Source of the DNA: Gilliamella apicola
GTDB lineage: Bacteria > Pseudomonadota > Gammaproteobacteria > Enterobacterales > Orbaceae
Reading direction: 5' to 3'
Assembly (NCBI RefSeq): GCF_000599985.1
Contig: NZ_CP007445.1
Span: 2,046,001-2,110,000 of the forward strand
DNA length: 64,000 bases
Position numbers and translations under genes: made by a program. A model generated the notes under the pieces. It did not search any database. It was not told the DNA's origin and saw only the letters and a program-made list of their open reading frames with translations. Positions 1 to 9,300 of the stretch are shown here, piece by piece; positions within the stretch are counted from its first letter, which is position 1; every line of letters starts with the position of its first letter.

Positions 1-292
1 CTAATTTGTCACAAAGATTTAAAACGCGGACAAATTCTTGTGATGGAATAACTTCACCACCCACGCCTTGAACTTGTGGCAATCGATCAATAGCTTGATT
101 TAATTCTTGCTGTAACATTGCTACATTAGCACCAGCCGCTGCCAGTAAAGGCTTGACACTGCTACCTTCTTGGTTAAGCATAGCGGATAAAACATGGACT
201 GGTTCTATGTATTGATTATCTTTACCTAATGCTAATGATTGCGCATCAGCTAAAGCTTGTTGGAATTTATTAGTGAGTTTATCTAACCTCAT
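1..292 (-). CDS. clpB: ATP-dependent disaggregase ClpB, N-terminal part (partial at window edge)
   Basis: The minus strand reads from an ATG at 292 into about 97 residues that match the N-terminal Clp repeat domain of ClpB: it opens [20 protein letters not shown] and includes [15 protein letters not shown] and LPQVQG. ClpB is the cytoplasmic AAA+ chaperone that extracts proteins from aggregates together with DnaK. A strong Shine-Dalgarno (AGGAG) lies about 10 nt before the ATG. The rest of the gene, with both ATPase modules, is outside the window. A heat-shock-type promoter lies upstream at 361-389, which agrees with the call. Confidence 0.93.
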   Translation of the reverse strand, partial: MRLDKLTNKFQQALADAQSLALGKDNQYIEPVHVLSAMLNQEGSSVKPLLAAAGANVAMLQQELNQAIDRLPQVQGVGGEVIPSQEFVRVLNLCDKL

Positions 293-360
293 ATTAACTA
301 TCTCCTGAGCAATAGATTTGGCTTAAATGCTTTAAGCAGATAAACCATTTGCATGGTTAC

Positions 361-389
361 TAAATGAGTGTGGAAAGATAAATTTCAAG
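361..389 (-). promoter_or_regulatory. Sigma-32 (heat-shock) promoter of clpB
   Basis: Read on the minus strand, CTTGAA (389-384) is followed after about 14 nt by ACTCATTTA (369-361). This matches 7 of 9 positions of the sigma-32 -10 element CCCCATTTA, and the -35 matches CTTGAA exactly. It sits about 70 nt upstream of the clpB start. Sigma-32 control of clpB is well known in enterobacteria; the site itself is a motif match by eye. Confidence 0.6.
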
Positions 390-579
390 AGTTTTTTATG
401 AAAATTTTTTACAAAAAATCGACAATAAAATTAATTTATATTCTGTTGTTGAAATAAGCAAAATATAAACGTTCAATTTTACACCATTAGTGTAATAAAT
501 ATTGCTCGGAATAACAATTGTAAGATGACAATTAAGCATTAATCCATTATATTAGCCGCTCTATTTTGTTAGGTGGTCT

Positions 580-620
580 AACCGTGGTTCGTAATCCATC
601 CCACGAAAAAAAACTAGGAA
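580..620 (+). promoter_or_regulatory. preQ1-I-type riboswitch upstream of queD
   Basis: A short hairpin with stem CGTGG (583-587) and CCACG (601-605) encloses a 13-nt loop beginning TTCG. It is followed by an A-rich linker and ACTAGGA (613-619), seven bases before the queD ATG at 627. Loop UCC (595-597) could pair with GGA (617-619), which also serves as the ribosome binding site. Small stem, A-rich tail and a pseudoknot that hides the Shine-Dalgarno are the hallmarks of preQ1-I riboswitches, and the downstream genes make the queuosine precursor. It would reduce translation of queD-queE when preQ1 is plentiful. Confidence 0.72.
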
Positions 621-626
621 TTATAC

Positions 627-1055
627 ATGTTCAAAATTGCTAAAGAATTTCAATTCGATGCTTGTCATATGTTAGACGGGCACAACAAAAAATGTCACAA
701 CCTGCACGGTCATACTTATCGCTTATTAGTTGAAATTGAAGGAGAACTGATAGATAACGGTTCTAGCGCTGATATGGTGATGGATTATGCTGATTTAAAA
801 GCTATAGTGAAACAACATATTGTTGATCCTCTTGATCATGCTTATCTATACAATCAAAATAATCCTAATGAGTGCCGTATTGCTTCATTATTAAAAGAGA
901 TGAATCGCAAAATCTTCGCCTTTCCTTGTCGCACTACTGCCGAAGGTATGAGTAAATTTATTTTTGATTGCCTGTCACAATATTTACCCATCTCAATGAT
1001 CAAACTCTGGGAAACACCAACGTCTTACTGCGAGTATCATCGGAGCGAAAAATGA
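627..1055 (+). CDS. queD: 6-carboxy-5,6,7,8-tetrahydropterin synthase QueD
   Basis: 142-residue member of the 6-pyruvoyl-tetrahydropterin synthase family. It converts 7,8-dihydroneopterin triphosphate to 6-carboxytetrahydropterin, the first committed step to queuosine. The zinc ligands are visible as H14, H27 and H29 (C23-H-N-L-H-G-H), C23 is the expected catalytic cysteine, and D70-H71 form the catalytic pair. It is somewhat longer than the E. coli enzyme because of an insert around residues 80-103. The stop codon overlaps the queE start (ATGA at 1052-1055), so the two genes are translationally coupled. A preQ1-I-like leader precedes it. Confidence 0.93.
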   Translation: MFKIAKEFQFDACHMLDGHNKKCHNLHGHTYRLLVEIEGELIDNGSSADMVMDYADLKAIVKQHIVDPLDHAYLYNQNNPNECRIASLLKEMNRKIFAFPCRTTAEGMSKFIFDCLSQYLPISMIKLWETPTSYCEYHRSEK

Positions 1056-1666
1056 CAGAATTTCGCATTGTTGAAATCTTCGAATCATTACAGGGCGAAG
1101 GTTACAATACAGGCATGCCTGCTATTTTTATCCGCTTTGCTGGTTGTAATTTAAATTGCGTTTGGTGCGATACTAACTTTCGCCAATACACCCGTTTTAC
1201 ATTAGAACAGTTATTGACAAAAGTTAAACAATATACGAGCAAAAACATCATTATTACCGGTGGCGAACCGACTATGGTTAAAGCGCTACCAGAATTACTT
1301 TTACCACTAAAACAGGCTGGTTACTATATTGCTATTGAAAGTAATGGGCTAGGTAAAGTCGATCCTCTAATTGACTATATCGCCCTTAGCCCTAAATTTT
1401 GCTATCAAGCACGATATCAAAAAATCGCACAGCCGACTGCAAGCGAAGTGCGAATTGTTGCCGAAAATCATGCGGACTTTCTTCCTTTTTGCCAATATAT
1501 TGAACAAAATATTCAAGCAAAACGTTATTATCTTTCCCCTTGCGAAAAAAATGGTGAATTTAATATGTTTGAAACAATTGAATTACTTGGCAAGATTAAC
1601 CAAAACCGCAACGACAACAAGTGGCTACTCAGTATTCAAACGCACAAGTTTGCAAATATAGAGTAA
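1052..1666 (+). CDS. queE: 7-carboxy-7-deazaguanine synthase QueE (radical SAM)
   Basis: 204 residues. The start is the ATG at 1052, overlapping the queD stop; a longer in-frame reading from 968 lies entirely within queD and is unlikely. QueE converts 6-carboxytetrahydropterin to 7-carboxy-7-deazaguanine, the ring contraction step of queuosine synthesis. The radical SAM cluster motif CxxxCxxC is present at C32, C36 and C39 (CNLNCVWC), preceded by the substrate-side SLQGEG segment, and an ITGGEP motif follows. Neither queC nor queF is in the window. Confidence 0.93.
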   Translation: MTEFRIVEIFESLQGEGYNTGMPAIFIRFAGCNLNCVWCDTNFRQYTRFTLEQLLTKVKQYTSKNIIITGGEPTMVKALPELLLPLKQAGYYIAIESNGLGKVDPLIDYIALSPKFCYQARYQKIAQPTASEVRIVAENHADFLPFCQYIEQNIQAKRYYLSPCEKNGEFNMFETIELLGKINQNRNDNKWLLSIQTHKFANIE

Positions 1667-1770
1667 TCTTTTTTAATTAACTGCCAAATATAAAAAAATC
1701 AATTCAATCTATAAATTATGCTCTAAATTTTAATTAGTTAGCGTTACTATTGTCCAATATTCTTTGAGTG

Positions 1771-2015
1771 ATGTTTATGTTTAATCGTGTTTTAGTAGGA
1801 TTATTTTTTTATTCACATTGGTTCATTGCGCGTATGCCAATACGGCAGTTGAGTTTTACTATGTAAATTAGGAAATGGTTGGTGATAATACCTTGACTTG
1901 TCGTATGGCAGGTTTTGGTAGAGAGTTAGATGAGGGTGATAGTCATATATAAATTCTACTCGAGCGCAAAGCTGGTGCCAATCAACCTATTATTAGCATT
2001 AAATTTAGATATTAA
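1771..2015 (+). pseudogene. Decayed gene for a small exported protein
   Basis: An ATG at 1771 begins a typical signal peptide (MFNRVLVGLFF...). If one T is added to the T run near 1802-1810, the frame continues as LFTLVHCAYA, then NTAVEFYYVN, then a TAG stop, then EMVGDNTLTCRMAGFGREL..., a TAA stop, and ILLERKAGANQPIISIKFRY to a final TAA at 2013-2015. The readable protein with a plausible AYA signal-peptidase site, broken by one homopolymer frameshift and two stops, indicates a dead gene. The family is not recognised. Confidence 0.45.
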
Positions 2016-2632
2016 TAAAAAATGAAATGATATACACTCCTGAATATTTTTTACAAAATAAATTATAACTTATTAATATAATTAATTTTTTTGACTTAAG
2101 TTAATTATATTATTTAATCACCCTAAAATTCTATTCACTATCTTATCGATAGTTTAAAAAATAATTTTTATCGTTGTACAGTCAGTCATTTTGTCAAAAA
2201 GTTTGAGGTTATGGCTATGTTTCAGTCAAAAGAATTTTTTAGATATAACTTTTAATAAAAATTCTGTGCAAAACATTCAATATAAAACCTAATAAAGCAA
2301 AATTTTGTTAATCCTTTTTTGATAATTCTTAAGTAATATATTTTAATTATATTTTGTTAATTAATTAATGATATCAGTAAGTTATCTATCTAATTTAAGT
2401 TAAAGAAAATTTCAAAAAAAGGTTGCAAAATATGCAGATTAAGGTATTTTTATACTCTTTTTTAGGTTGTTTTTTAACGTGAATTCATTAAATCGTTTTT
2501 CTTATAATAATAAATTCTAAAATAATCAAATCATTAGTAAAAAATAACACTAAATAATTATTAATAACAATAAACACAGTTCAATAAAGCAAAGTTGTAT
2601 TTGCTATGTACATGAAATATATCGAGGATAAC
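2016..2632. other. AT-rich spacer upstream of vgrG
   Basis: No convincing coding sequence was found here. There is one inverted repeat, ACTATC...GATAGT (2137-2153), with a 5-nt loop, which could be a weak terminator for the decayed upstream gene. The last part presumably carries the vgrG promoter, but AT-richness prevents a confident -10/-35 assignment. Confidence 0.4.
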
Positions 2633-5371
2633 ATGGATAAAGGATTAACCAATCTGATTAGTCAATTGGGGAATGGTTTAAGTCGTGGTTTAAAGAATGG
2701 TTTGGTTAATGGCGCGGGTCACAATCGCTATACATTAAATATGGATGGGTTGCCTGCTGAGATTTCAATCTTACAGGTTGAAGGTAATGAACAACTTAAC
2801 CAGCCTTGGCATTACACTATTACTTTTACCAGCTCGAATAAACATCTTCTTGTTGAGTCATTTCTTAATCAAAATGCCCGTTTGAGTTTTAACCCGGCAA
2901 ATTCTAACAATTTAAGTGATATTGCAAATAAAGGACTTGATGCGCTCAATTCTTTAACCTCTGCCAATCCTTTACAAGCATTAAAACAGTCCGAGCCATT
3001 AAAACAGTTAGATAAGTTTACACAATCCAATCCACTTGATTCACTTAACTCTTTAACGCAACTCAATCCACTTAATTCCTTAAACTCATTATTATCTCAA
3101 GGTGGCTCTCGCGCCCTTTATGGTGTGGTTACTCAGTTCAGTCAATTATCAGTAAGTAATGACGAAGCCCGTTATCAGGTGGTTTTGTCATCGCAATTAG
3201 CCAAACTGTCATTAAGTCATAACTGTGCTATTTTTCAAAATCAAAGCGTTATCAGTGTGGTTGAAGAGGTCTTGCGCGGTCATGGTTATACAGGGATTGA
3301 TTATCGTTTAGCACTTAAAGAGCAATACCCAGAGCGTGAATTTATCACCCAGTGGCAAGAGAGTGACCTTGAGTTTATTCAAAGACTGCTTGCTGATGTA
3401 GGTGTCTATTTCCGATTTGAAACCCATGGTGAACACAATTGTGATGTAATGGTCATCAGTGATTATGAACAAGGTTACCAGCAGGTGGCTGATATTGTCT
3501 ACAAACAACCAAGTGGCACACTGGATAACGGCGTTGAAAGTGTCTGGGATATGACCTTGCACAGTCAAATGGTGGAAGCTTCGGTACAAGTACAAGATTA
3601 TAACTACCGAGATGCGCAGGCGAATTTACTGGGTGAGGTTAACAGCCAACAGAAAGATAACACCACTTATGGTACTGATTACCGTTATGATGAGCACTAT
3701 AAAGGGTTAAATAGTAATAGTAACAGCAATAATGGAATTGATAGTGACACCAACAATAATAATGATGACGATGATGATGAAAACAGTGGTGATATCGATA
3801 CCGGCGACAGTAACGGCAATAATAACGATAATAGTCGCGATAACAACAATGATATTAGCACTAACTCTGGTAATACGGGTAATGGTGTTGAAAGTGGTGA
3901 ATGGTATGCCCGCATTCGTCATGAGCGAGCGATTAGCCGTCAAATTGTTATCCGCGGTAAAAGTAATCAGGCCAATTTAGCCCCAGGTCAACATATTCGC
4001 ATCAAAGGCAGTGCGATTGCCGGAATCGATGAAGGGATAATGATATTAACGGTGCAGGGTCAGGGAAACCGCAGTGATGCTTATGAACTGAGTTTTACCG
4101 CTATTCCTTACCAGCCATTAAAACCTTACCGCCCAGAGCCTATCCCTTTTCCAACCATTGATGGCACCTTACCGGCACGGGTAACCAGTCCGGATAATGA
4201 CACCTATGGTTATATTGATACACAAGGGCGCTATCGGGTTAAATTTAACTTTGACTTAAAAGAGTGGCGAAACGGTGAAGAGAGTTTATGGCTAAGACTG
4301 GCTAAACCGTATGCCGGCAGTACCTATGGTTTTCACTTTCCACTGATTGACGGCACAGAAGTTGCGGTAGCGTTTACTAACGGTAATCCGGACCGACCTT
4401 ATATCGCGCATGCGATGCATGACAGTCAACACCCTGACCATGTGACCACCATAAACAAACATAGAAATGTGATTCGCACACCGGCGAATAATAAGTTACG
4501 GATGGATGATAAACGCGGACAAGAGCACATCAAGTTAGCGACTGAATATGGTAAAACCCAGCTTAACATTGGGCATTTAGTTGACCAAAACAAAACCCAG
4601 CGAGGTGAAGGGTTTGAACTGCGCACCGATGAGTGGGGTGCAATTGCTGCCAATAAAGGCTTATACCTAACCAGTCAGACCGAGCCTAAGGCACAGGGTA
4701 AACAACTTGATATGCAAGCTGCCATTACCCAGCTTGAAAATGCACTATCAATTGCCAAAGCACTGCAAAATGCAGCAACCGCCTCTGAAGCTCATGGTGC
4801 AGATACCGACAGTCAAGAACAACTTAAAACAACATTAACCCAGTTAGCCCAAAGTGGCATTCTTGCTTATGCACAAGAGGGCATTGCTTTAACCAGTCCT
4901 GAAAATATCCAACTGTCAACGTCAAACAGTGTTTCAGTCACCAGTGAAAACCAAACTGACATCAATGCATTAAAAAACATTACCGTCTCATCCGGTGAAT
5001 CCATCGGTCTATTTGCCCATAAATCGGGAATGAAGGTATTTGCTAACCAAGGGGATGTTGAGGTGCAGGCACAAAATGCCAACCTAAATATGGCCGCTAA
5101 GCAAGATATTAAAATAGACAGTGTAGATGGTGAACTAAGAGTAAGCGCAAGTGAAGAACTAACGTTAATGTGTGGTGGTTCATACATCAAACTTAGCAGT
5201 ACAGGGATTGAACTGGGCACGGCTGATAATGTTTATATAAAAAGTAATGCATTGCAGAAAATGGGGCCAGCAAAACAGGAATTTACTTTAGATTTACCGG
5301 GTGAAGTAAATTGTCAACGGATAACAAAAAGCGGTGCGCAAAATCAAGACGCCCTAATAAAACTAAGTTAA
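2633..5371 (+). CDS. vgrG: Type VI secretion spike protein VgrG with DUF2345 extension
   Basis: 912 residues from the ATG at 2633, chosen because GAGG lies 7 nt upstream; an in-frame ATG at 2606 lacks such a site. Trimeric VgrG caps the Hcp tube and delivers effectors. The N-terminal gp27-like part, the gp5-like OB region and a C-terminal DUF2345 beta-helical region (about residues 670-910) can be followed. There are two unusual insertions: residues about 100-156 hold repeated N-P-L-x-S-L-N-S-L units, and residues about 358-418 are almost purely Asn/Asp/Ser/Gly. The gene is followed after 11 nt by a DUF4123 adaptor gene and then a large effector gene, the usual layout of an orphan VgrG cargo module. 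A 387-bp relic of a similar gene lies at 17057-17443. Confidence 0.92.
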   Translation: MDKGLTNLISQLGNGLSRGLKNGLVNGAGHNRYTLNMDGLPAEISILQVEGNEQLNQPWHYTITFTSSNKHLLVESFLNQNARLSFNPANSNNLSDIANKGLDALNSLTSANPLQALKQSEPLKQLDKFTQSNPLDSLNSLTQLNPLNSLNSLLSQGGSRALYGVVTQFSQLSVSNDEARYQVVLSSQLAKLSLSHNCAIFQNQSVISVVEEVLRGHGYTGIDYRLALKEQYPEREFITQWQESDLEFIQRLLADVGVYFRFETHGEHNCDVMVISDYEQGYQQVADIVYKQPSGTLDNGVESVWDMTLHSQMVEASVQVQDYNYRDAQANLLGEVNSQQKDNTTYGTDYRYDEHYKGLNSNSNSNNGIDSDTNNNNDDDDDENSGDIDTGDSNGNNNDNSRDNNNDISTNSGNTGNGVESGEWYARIRHERAISRQIVIRGKSNQANLAPGQHIRIKGSAIAGIDEGIMILTVQGQGNRSDAYELSFTAIPYQPLKPYRPEPIPFPTIDGTLPARVTSPDNDTYGYIDTQGRYRVKFNFDLKEWRNGEESLWLRLAKPYAGSTYGFHFPLIDGTEVAVAFTNGNPDRPYIAHAMHDSQHPDHVTTINKHRNVIRTPANNKLRMDDKRGQEHIKLATEYGKTQLNIGHLVDQNKTQRGEGFELRTDEWGAIAANKGLYLTSQTEPKAQGKQLDMQAAITQLENALSIAKALQNAATASEAHGADTDSQEQLKTTLTQLAQSGILAYAQEGIALTSPENIQLSTSNSVSVTSENQTDINALKNITVSSGESIGLFAHKSGMKVFANQGDVEVQAQNANLNMAAKQDIKIDSVDGELRVSASEELTLMCGGSYIKLSSTGIELGTADNVYIKSNALQKMGPAKQEFTLDLPGEVNCQRITKSGAQNQDALIKLS

Positions 5372-5382
5372 GATGGATAATA

Positions 5383-6021
5383 ATGCTACTTACAAAACCT
5401 AAAATCGAATTGTCGGGTGATATAGAAAAAATTGATGAGATAGCCGAACAGTTATGTGAATTTGCTAAACCTTATCAATCACGTTGTATTGTTATTTTAG
5501 ACCCTTTCATATCAGCATTGGAAGACGACATAATTGGATCTCTTTATAAGGAGTTTAAAATTACTCAAGTAAAAATTAAACATCCTTCCGTGTTAGCGTG
5601 GCAAAGACCATTACTTTTAACTTTAAATTTAAAGAATAATTATGAACGAGATGTTTTGCGTTATACCATTAATCAAGCATTGACAGAGTTAAACCCAGAA
5701 AATTTATATAAAAATAGCACAAGACATTATAGTGGTTGGATATTTACGCATACGAAAGTTGAAAAAATATCCGAAGATTTTTCATGTCTGTCATTGCAAA
5801 ATATGTATCAAAGTAAGCAATTATTACGGTTTTATGATCCAGCAGTTTTACCTCAATTATTAACCATATTAAATCCCAAATTACAAATAAAACTATTAGG
5901 GCATATTGAAATATGGACGCTACTAGATGGTAATGGTGATCTGTTTTATCGACATAATCATGAACCAGGTATGGTATATACAGGACAATTGGGTATAACA
6001 ACAATTAGAACAAGAACTTAA
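5383..6021 (+). CDS. DUF4123 T6SS adaptor (Tap/TEC type), main part, interrupted by frameshift
   Basis: The reading from the ATG at 5383 (a longer frame from 5311 overlaps vgrG and is unlikely) gives 212 residues resembling DUF4123 proteins, which bind an effector and load it onto its cognate VgrG. The frame shifts close to residue 206: after LGIT the sequence becomes TIRTRT-stop, while the +1 frame reads QLEQELNCIGINNQFLKKYR and continues openly to 6322. DUF4123 proteins normally have such a Q-x-x-x-L-E-type tail, so a single extra base near 5998-6004 has probably split one gene of about 313 residues. This could be real inactivation, a programmed shift or a sequence error. Position between vgrG and the effector fits the adaptor role. 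Confidence 0.75.
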   Translation: MLLTKPKIELSGDIEKIDEIAEQLCEFAKPYQSRCIVILDPFISALEDDIIGSLYKEFKITQVKIKHPSVLAWQRPLLLTLNLKNNYERDVLRYTINQALTELNPENLYKNSTRHYSGWIFTHTKVEKISEDFSCLSLQNMYQSKQLLRFYDPAVLPQLLTILNPKLQIKLLGHIEIWTLLDGNGDLFYRHNHEPGMVYTGQLGITTIRTRT

Positions 6022-6322
6022 TTGCATTGGCATTAATAACCAATTCTTAAAAAAATATCGAAAAAATCACCCATTGGAAAAAATAAATGAATGTGAATCG
6101 TTAAATAAAATAAAACCATGTTTATTACGCCTAATGTCTCGTGGTTTTACTGATAAAGCATTATTAGTCGAGTGGGCAAAACTTGCATATAAGTGGGGAG
6201 AAGATTTTGACTTACACCCTTATGTACAAAATAAAATCCAGAACATGAAAACACGTTTTGATTTTACTGATCTATTAAACGAAATGATTAACTCTGATTG
6301 GCAAATAAAATTGAATCAGTAA
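6002..6322 (+). pseudogene. Displaced C-terminal part of the DUF4123 adaptor
   Basis: From 6002 the +1 frame is open (QLEQELNCIGINNQFLKKYR, then NHPLEKINECES...) to a TAA at 6320-6322. There is no credible start or ribosome binding site of its own; a TTG at 6074 is the only nearby candidate. The sequence is rich in helices and matches the position of the C-terminal helical tail of DUF4123 adaptors. It is best read as the tail of the gene starting at 5383, detached by a one-base frameshift. Confidence 0.6.
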
Positions 6323-6350
6323 CTAAATAATGAAATAAAGGAATTTTATT

Positions 6351-9300
6351 ATGACAGATAAACAATGTGGATGCCAGACACAAGGAATTGCGATCTTACC
6401 TGTAAGATATACTGTAATACCAAATTATCTTAATGTTGATACTCCACTTTGGGCAAATTTAGATGCAGTAACTAAAGTAAGATTAGCAATTGATTATAAG
6501 TATCACGTCAGATCCTTACGTAGTGGTTTTTTGTATATATATCTTCCCAATGAAATTGGTGATGAAAAATGGCAAATTTATACTATTGATGATAATGGTA
6601 ATTTATTTAAACAGCACTCCATTAATACGGCTAAGACAGCAAAAGAAATTGAAAATGAAGGTGGATTTAGATGTCCTAATCTAGCTAATAATCCCACACA
6701 TAATAAGTTTATAACTATACCAAATCCTGAAGAACAAAAAAAAATATACATTGCATTTAGTGAATTTATATGGACAGATGAGTTAATTGAAATCTGTGAG
6801 AATAATCCTGAACAACGTATGCAAAGTATTGATACTAAAGATTGGAAAGGTAATCAAGAAAAAATTTCAATTAGTGCTACTAATGCAACTCAAAAAAATA
6901 TAGAGCAAATTTTAGATTTTAATCCTACTTTTGAGCAAACAAAATTACCGTATGATGATAATGAAAAAGTCAACGTTAAAAATTCTATAAAAGAATATAG
7001 TGATAAAACAAAACTTCAAAAGCATATTTACAATGATAATCTCAGTTATGATAAAAAAGGAATTAATCAAAAAACGGGGGTTGGTGGATTTGTTGCTTAT
7101 GGTTTTGATAACGCTGTATTAAATAAGAATACCACTTGTATACCTTGGACGAAACAGCAAGGACAGGCAAAATCAGTTGCATATACAATGAAAAGGTATT
7201 GTCAAGGATATTCACCTGTCTTAATTGCCATTGATGACCCTGTAGGAATTGCATATGAGTTAAATGGCTATTTTACTGAAATATATGCTAAAGATTCTCA
7301 GTACAGACAAGAGCGAGAATTAGAATTTGATTCTCTTTCTTCATATGAATTTGCTACTCAAATTCTAATTCAGCAAGATATTAAGCGTGATTTAGAAAAC
7401 CATTATAGCCAAAATCCTTATTTTGAATGGATTATGCAGAATAAACAATTACCTGATTCTAGTTCAATGCCAGTTTTTTCTATATATAATCAGCTTTCAA
7501 TTCTAATAAATCATGAACTTTATGGAAAAACATATGCGTTTAGGCAACGTATTCAAATGTTGATTGGTAAAGAGTTTGATACTTTGTTACCGCCTATTGG
7601 TTATGGAAAAAGTTATTATCAATTAGATAAAAATTATTTTTTATACGGAAAGAATAAGAACCGCTTTGATCGAGAAGGAAGAACCGCAAATGCGATTTAT
7701 CCTCAATATATTGATTTAACACCAGAGCAAAAAGTACTTGTTACTAACAAAGCACAATCTAGTATTGAACAATACGCTGATATGCTTCTTAATGATTTCG
7801 ATGTTCACAAACAAGATTATATTAATGAAAGTAAAAGCTATATAGATAGTATCTATCAAAAATATTCAAAATGTTTGAATCCTGAAAATTTCAATAAACA
7901 ATATAAATCTTTGCAAGATAAAATATCTGAAATAGCGACAGAAAGAGCAATACAAAACATAGAATGGATTCTACAAAGTAGCTTTTACCAGCATATGAAA
8001 GATTTAGATGGGAATATCTGGTATGAAGTTGTTGCAACTAATGATCAAACTAAAGATGAGCTTGATAATCAAGCTGAAATTGATTTAGCAAAATCTGATA
8101 ATGACATCACTGATGAAGAAGCACAGAAAATTTCTGCCAAAGTCAATCCCTATGGGGTAATTTATAGAGAAGTGGTTGATAGATGTACCGCAGGATTGGA
8201 GCTAACCAAAATTGGTAAAAAACAAATTAAATTGTGGTTTAATCCTTCCAATGCTAAGAAAGATACTAGTGAAAGTATTATGTTACGAGGATTAGCGAAC
8301 AATAATGATATGATCCTAAAAGATATACAAACCATACTTGAAAAAATTGAAAATACAAAAGAAGACGTTAAGGTTGACGAAGTCTATGGCACAACAAAAC
8401 TTGGCAAATTAGCTGCATATTATAAAAAAATACAGGGATTTACCAATGCTATTAAAAAATATGAAGACGAATTAAAAAAAGCTAAAGAAGCTATTTCTAA
8501 AAATAAAAGTATTTTAAAAGATGCTAAAAAATTAGGGATCAAAATACCAAATAATGATCGCTTGCTTAAAATTATGACCAGCAATCCAATGCTAAAAATG
8601 AATAATCTCGCATTGCGTTTTGCAAATGAAATGTTTCATCCCTTAAATATTGCAACGCGTAGAATTAACGCTTCACTGTGTTTTATGTTCCATGGATCAC
8701 TCTTTGGAATCCCAAAGTATGGAACTAAAATCTACTGTAAATCAGTTGAAAAAATGAATGATATTATACTTAATACAGCATTACAAATGGGTGAACCTGG
8801 CAACTCGGTCAGACAATTAACTAGTGAAGAAAAAGACAACATACTCAATTACAAAAAACAATATAAACAAGCTCGTGCAGAACATAATCGACTTAATGAA
8901 CTTAAATTTAATGAAAAATATGCCGATACTCTAACAAAATTAAAAAAATCAAATTTAGAAGACATTGAAACTGTTAATATTAAAGAACCAAATGCAAGTA
9001 AAGGATTTAAAGACGTACGTTTAGCCTTGTTTATTGCCATTTTTGAAGTATATAACTGGGGCGTTCTTTTTAATAAACGTCAAGAATTAAAAAATGATGA
9101 TTTCTGGAATGGCGAAATGATCGGTTCAACTTTAGCCTTGAGCGCAATAGCAAGCGAGCTTCTTTTTCAATTTACCAAAGTGTCTATGGGATCTGAAACA
9201 GTTATAGCTGGTCGAATGAAAGTTTTATCTGGATTTTTAGGGGCAACAACTGGATTGTTTGTTGGTGTTACGAGATTTTCAAAAGGTGTAGAAGAATGGT

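Noticed and set aside
2220..2256. Short frame MAMFQSKEFFRYNF before vgrG
   Set aside because: Only 14 codons with no ribosome site and no recognisable similarity.
3697..3980. Several open frames on both strands across the vgrG low-complexity region
   Set aside because: They are frame shadows of the Asn/Asp-rich repeat and encode only monotonous residues.
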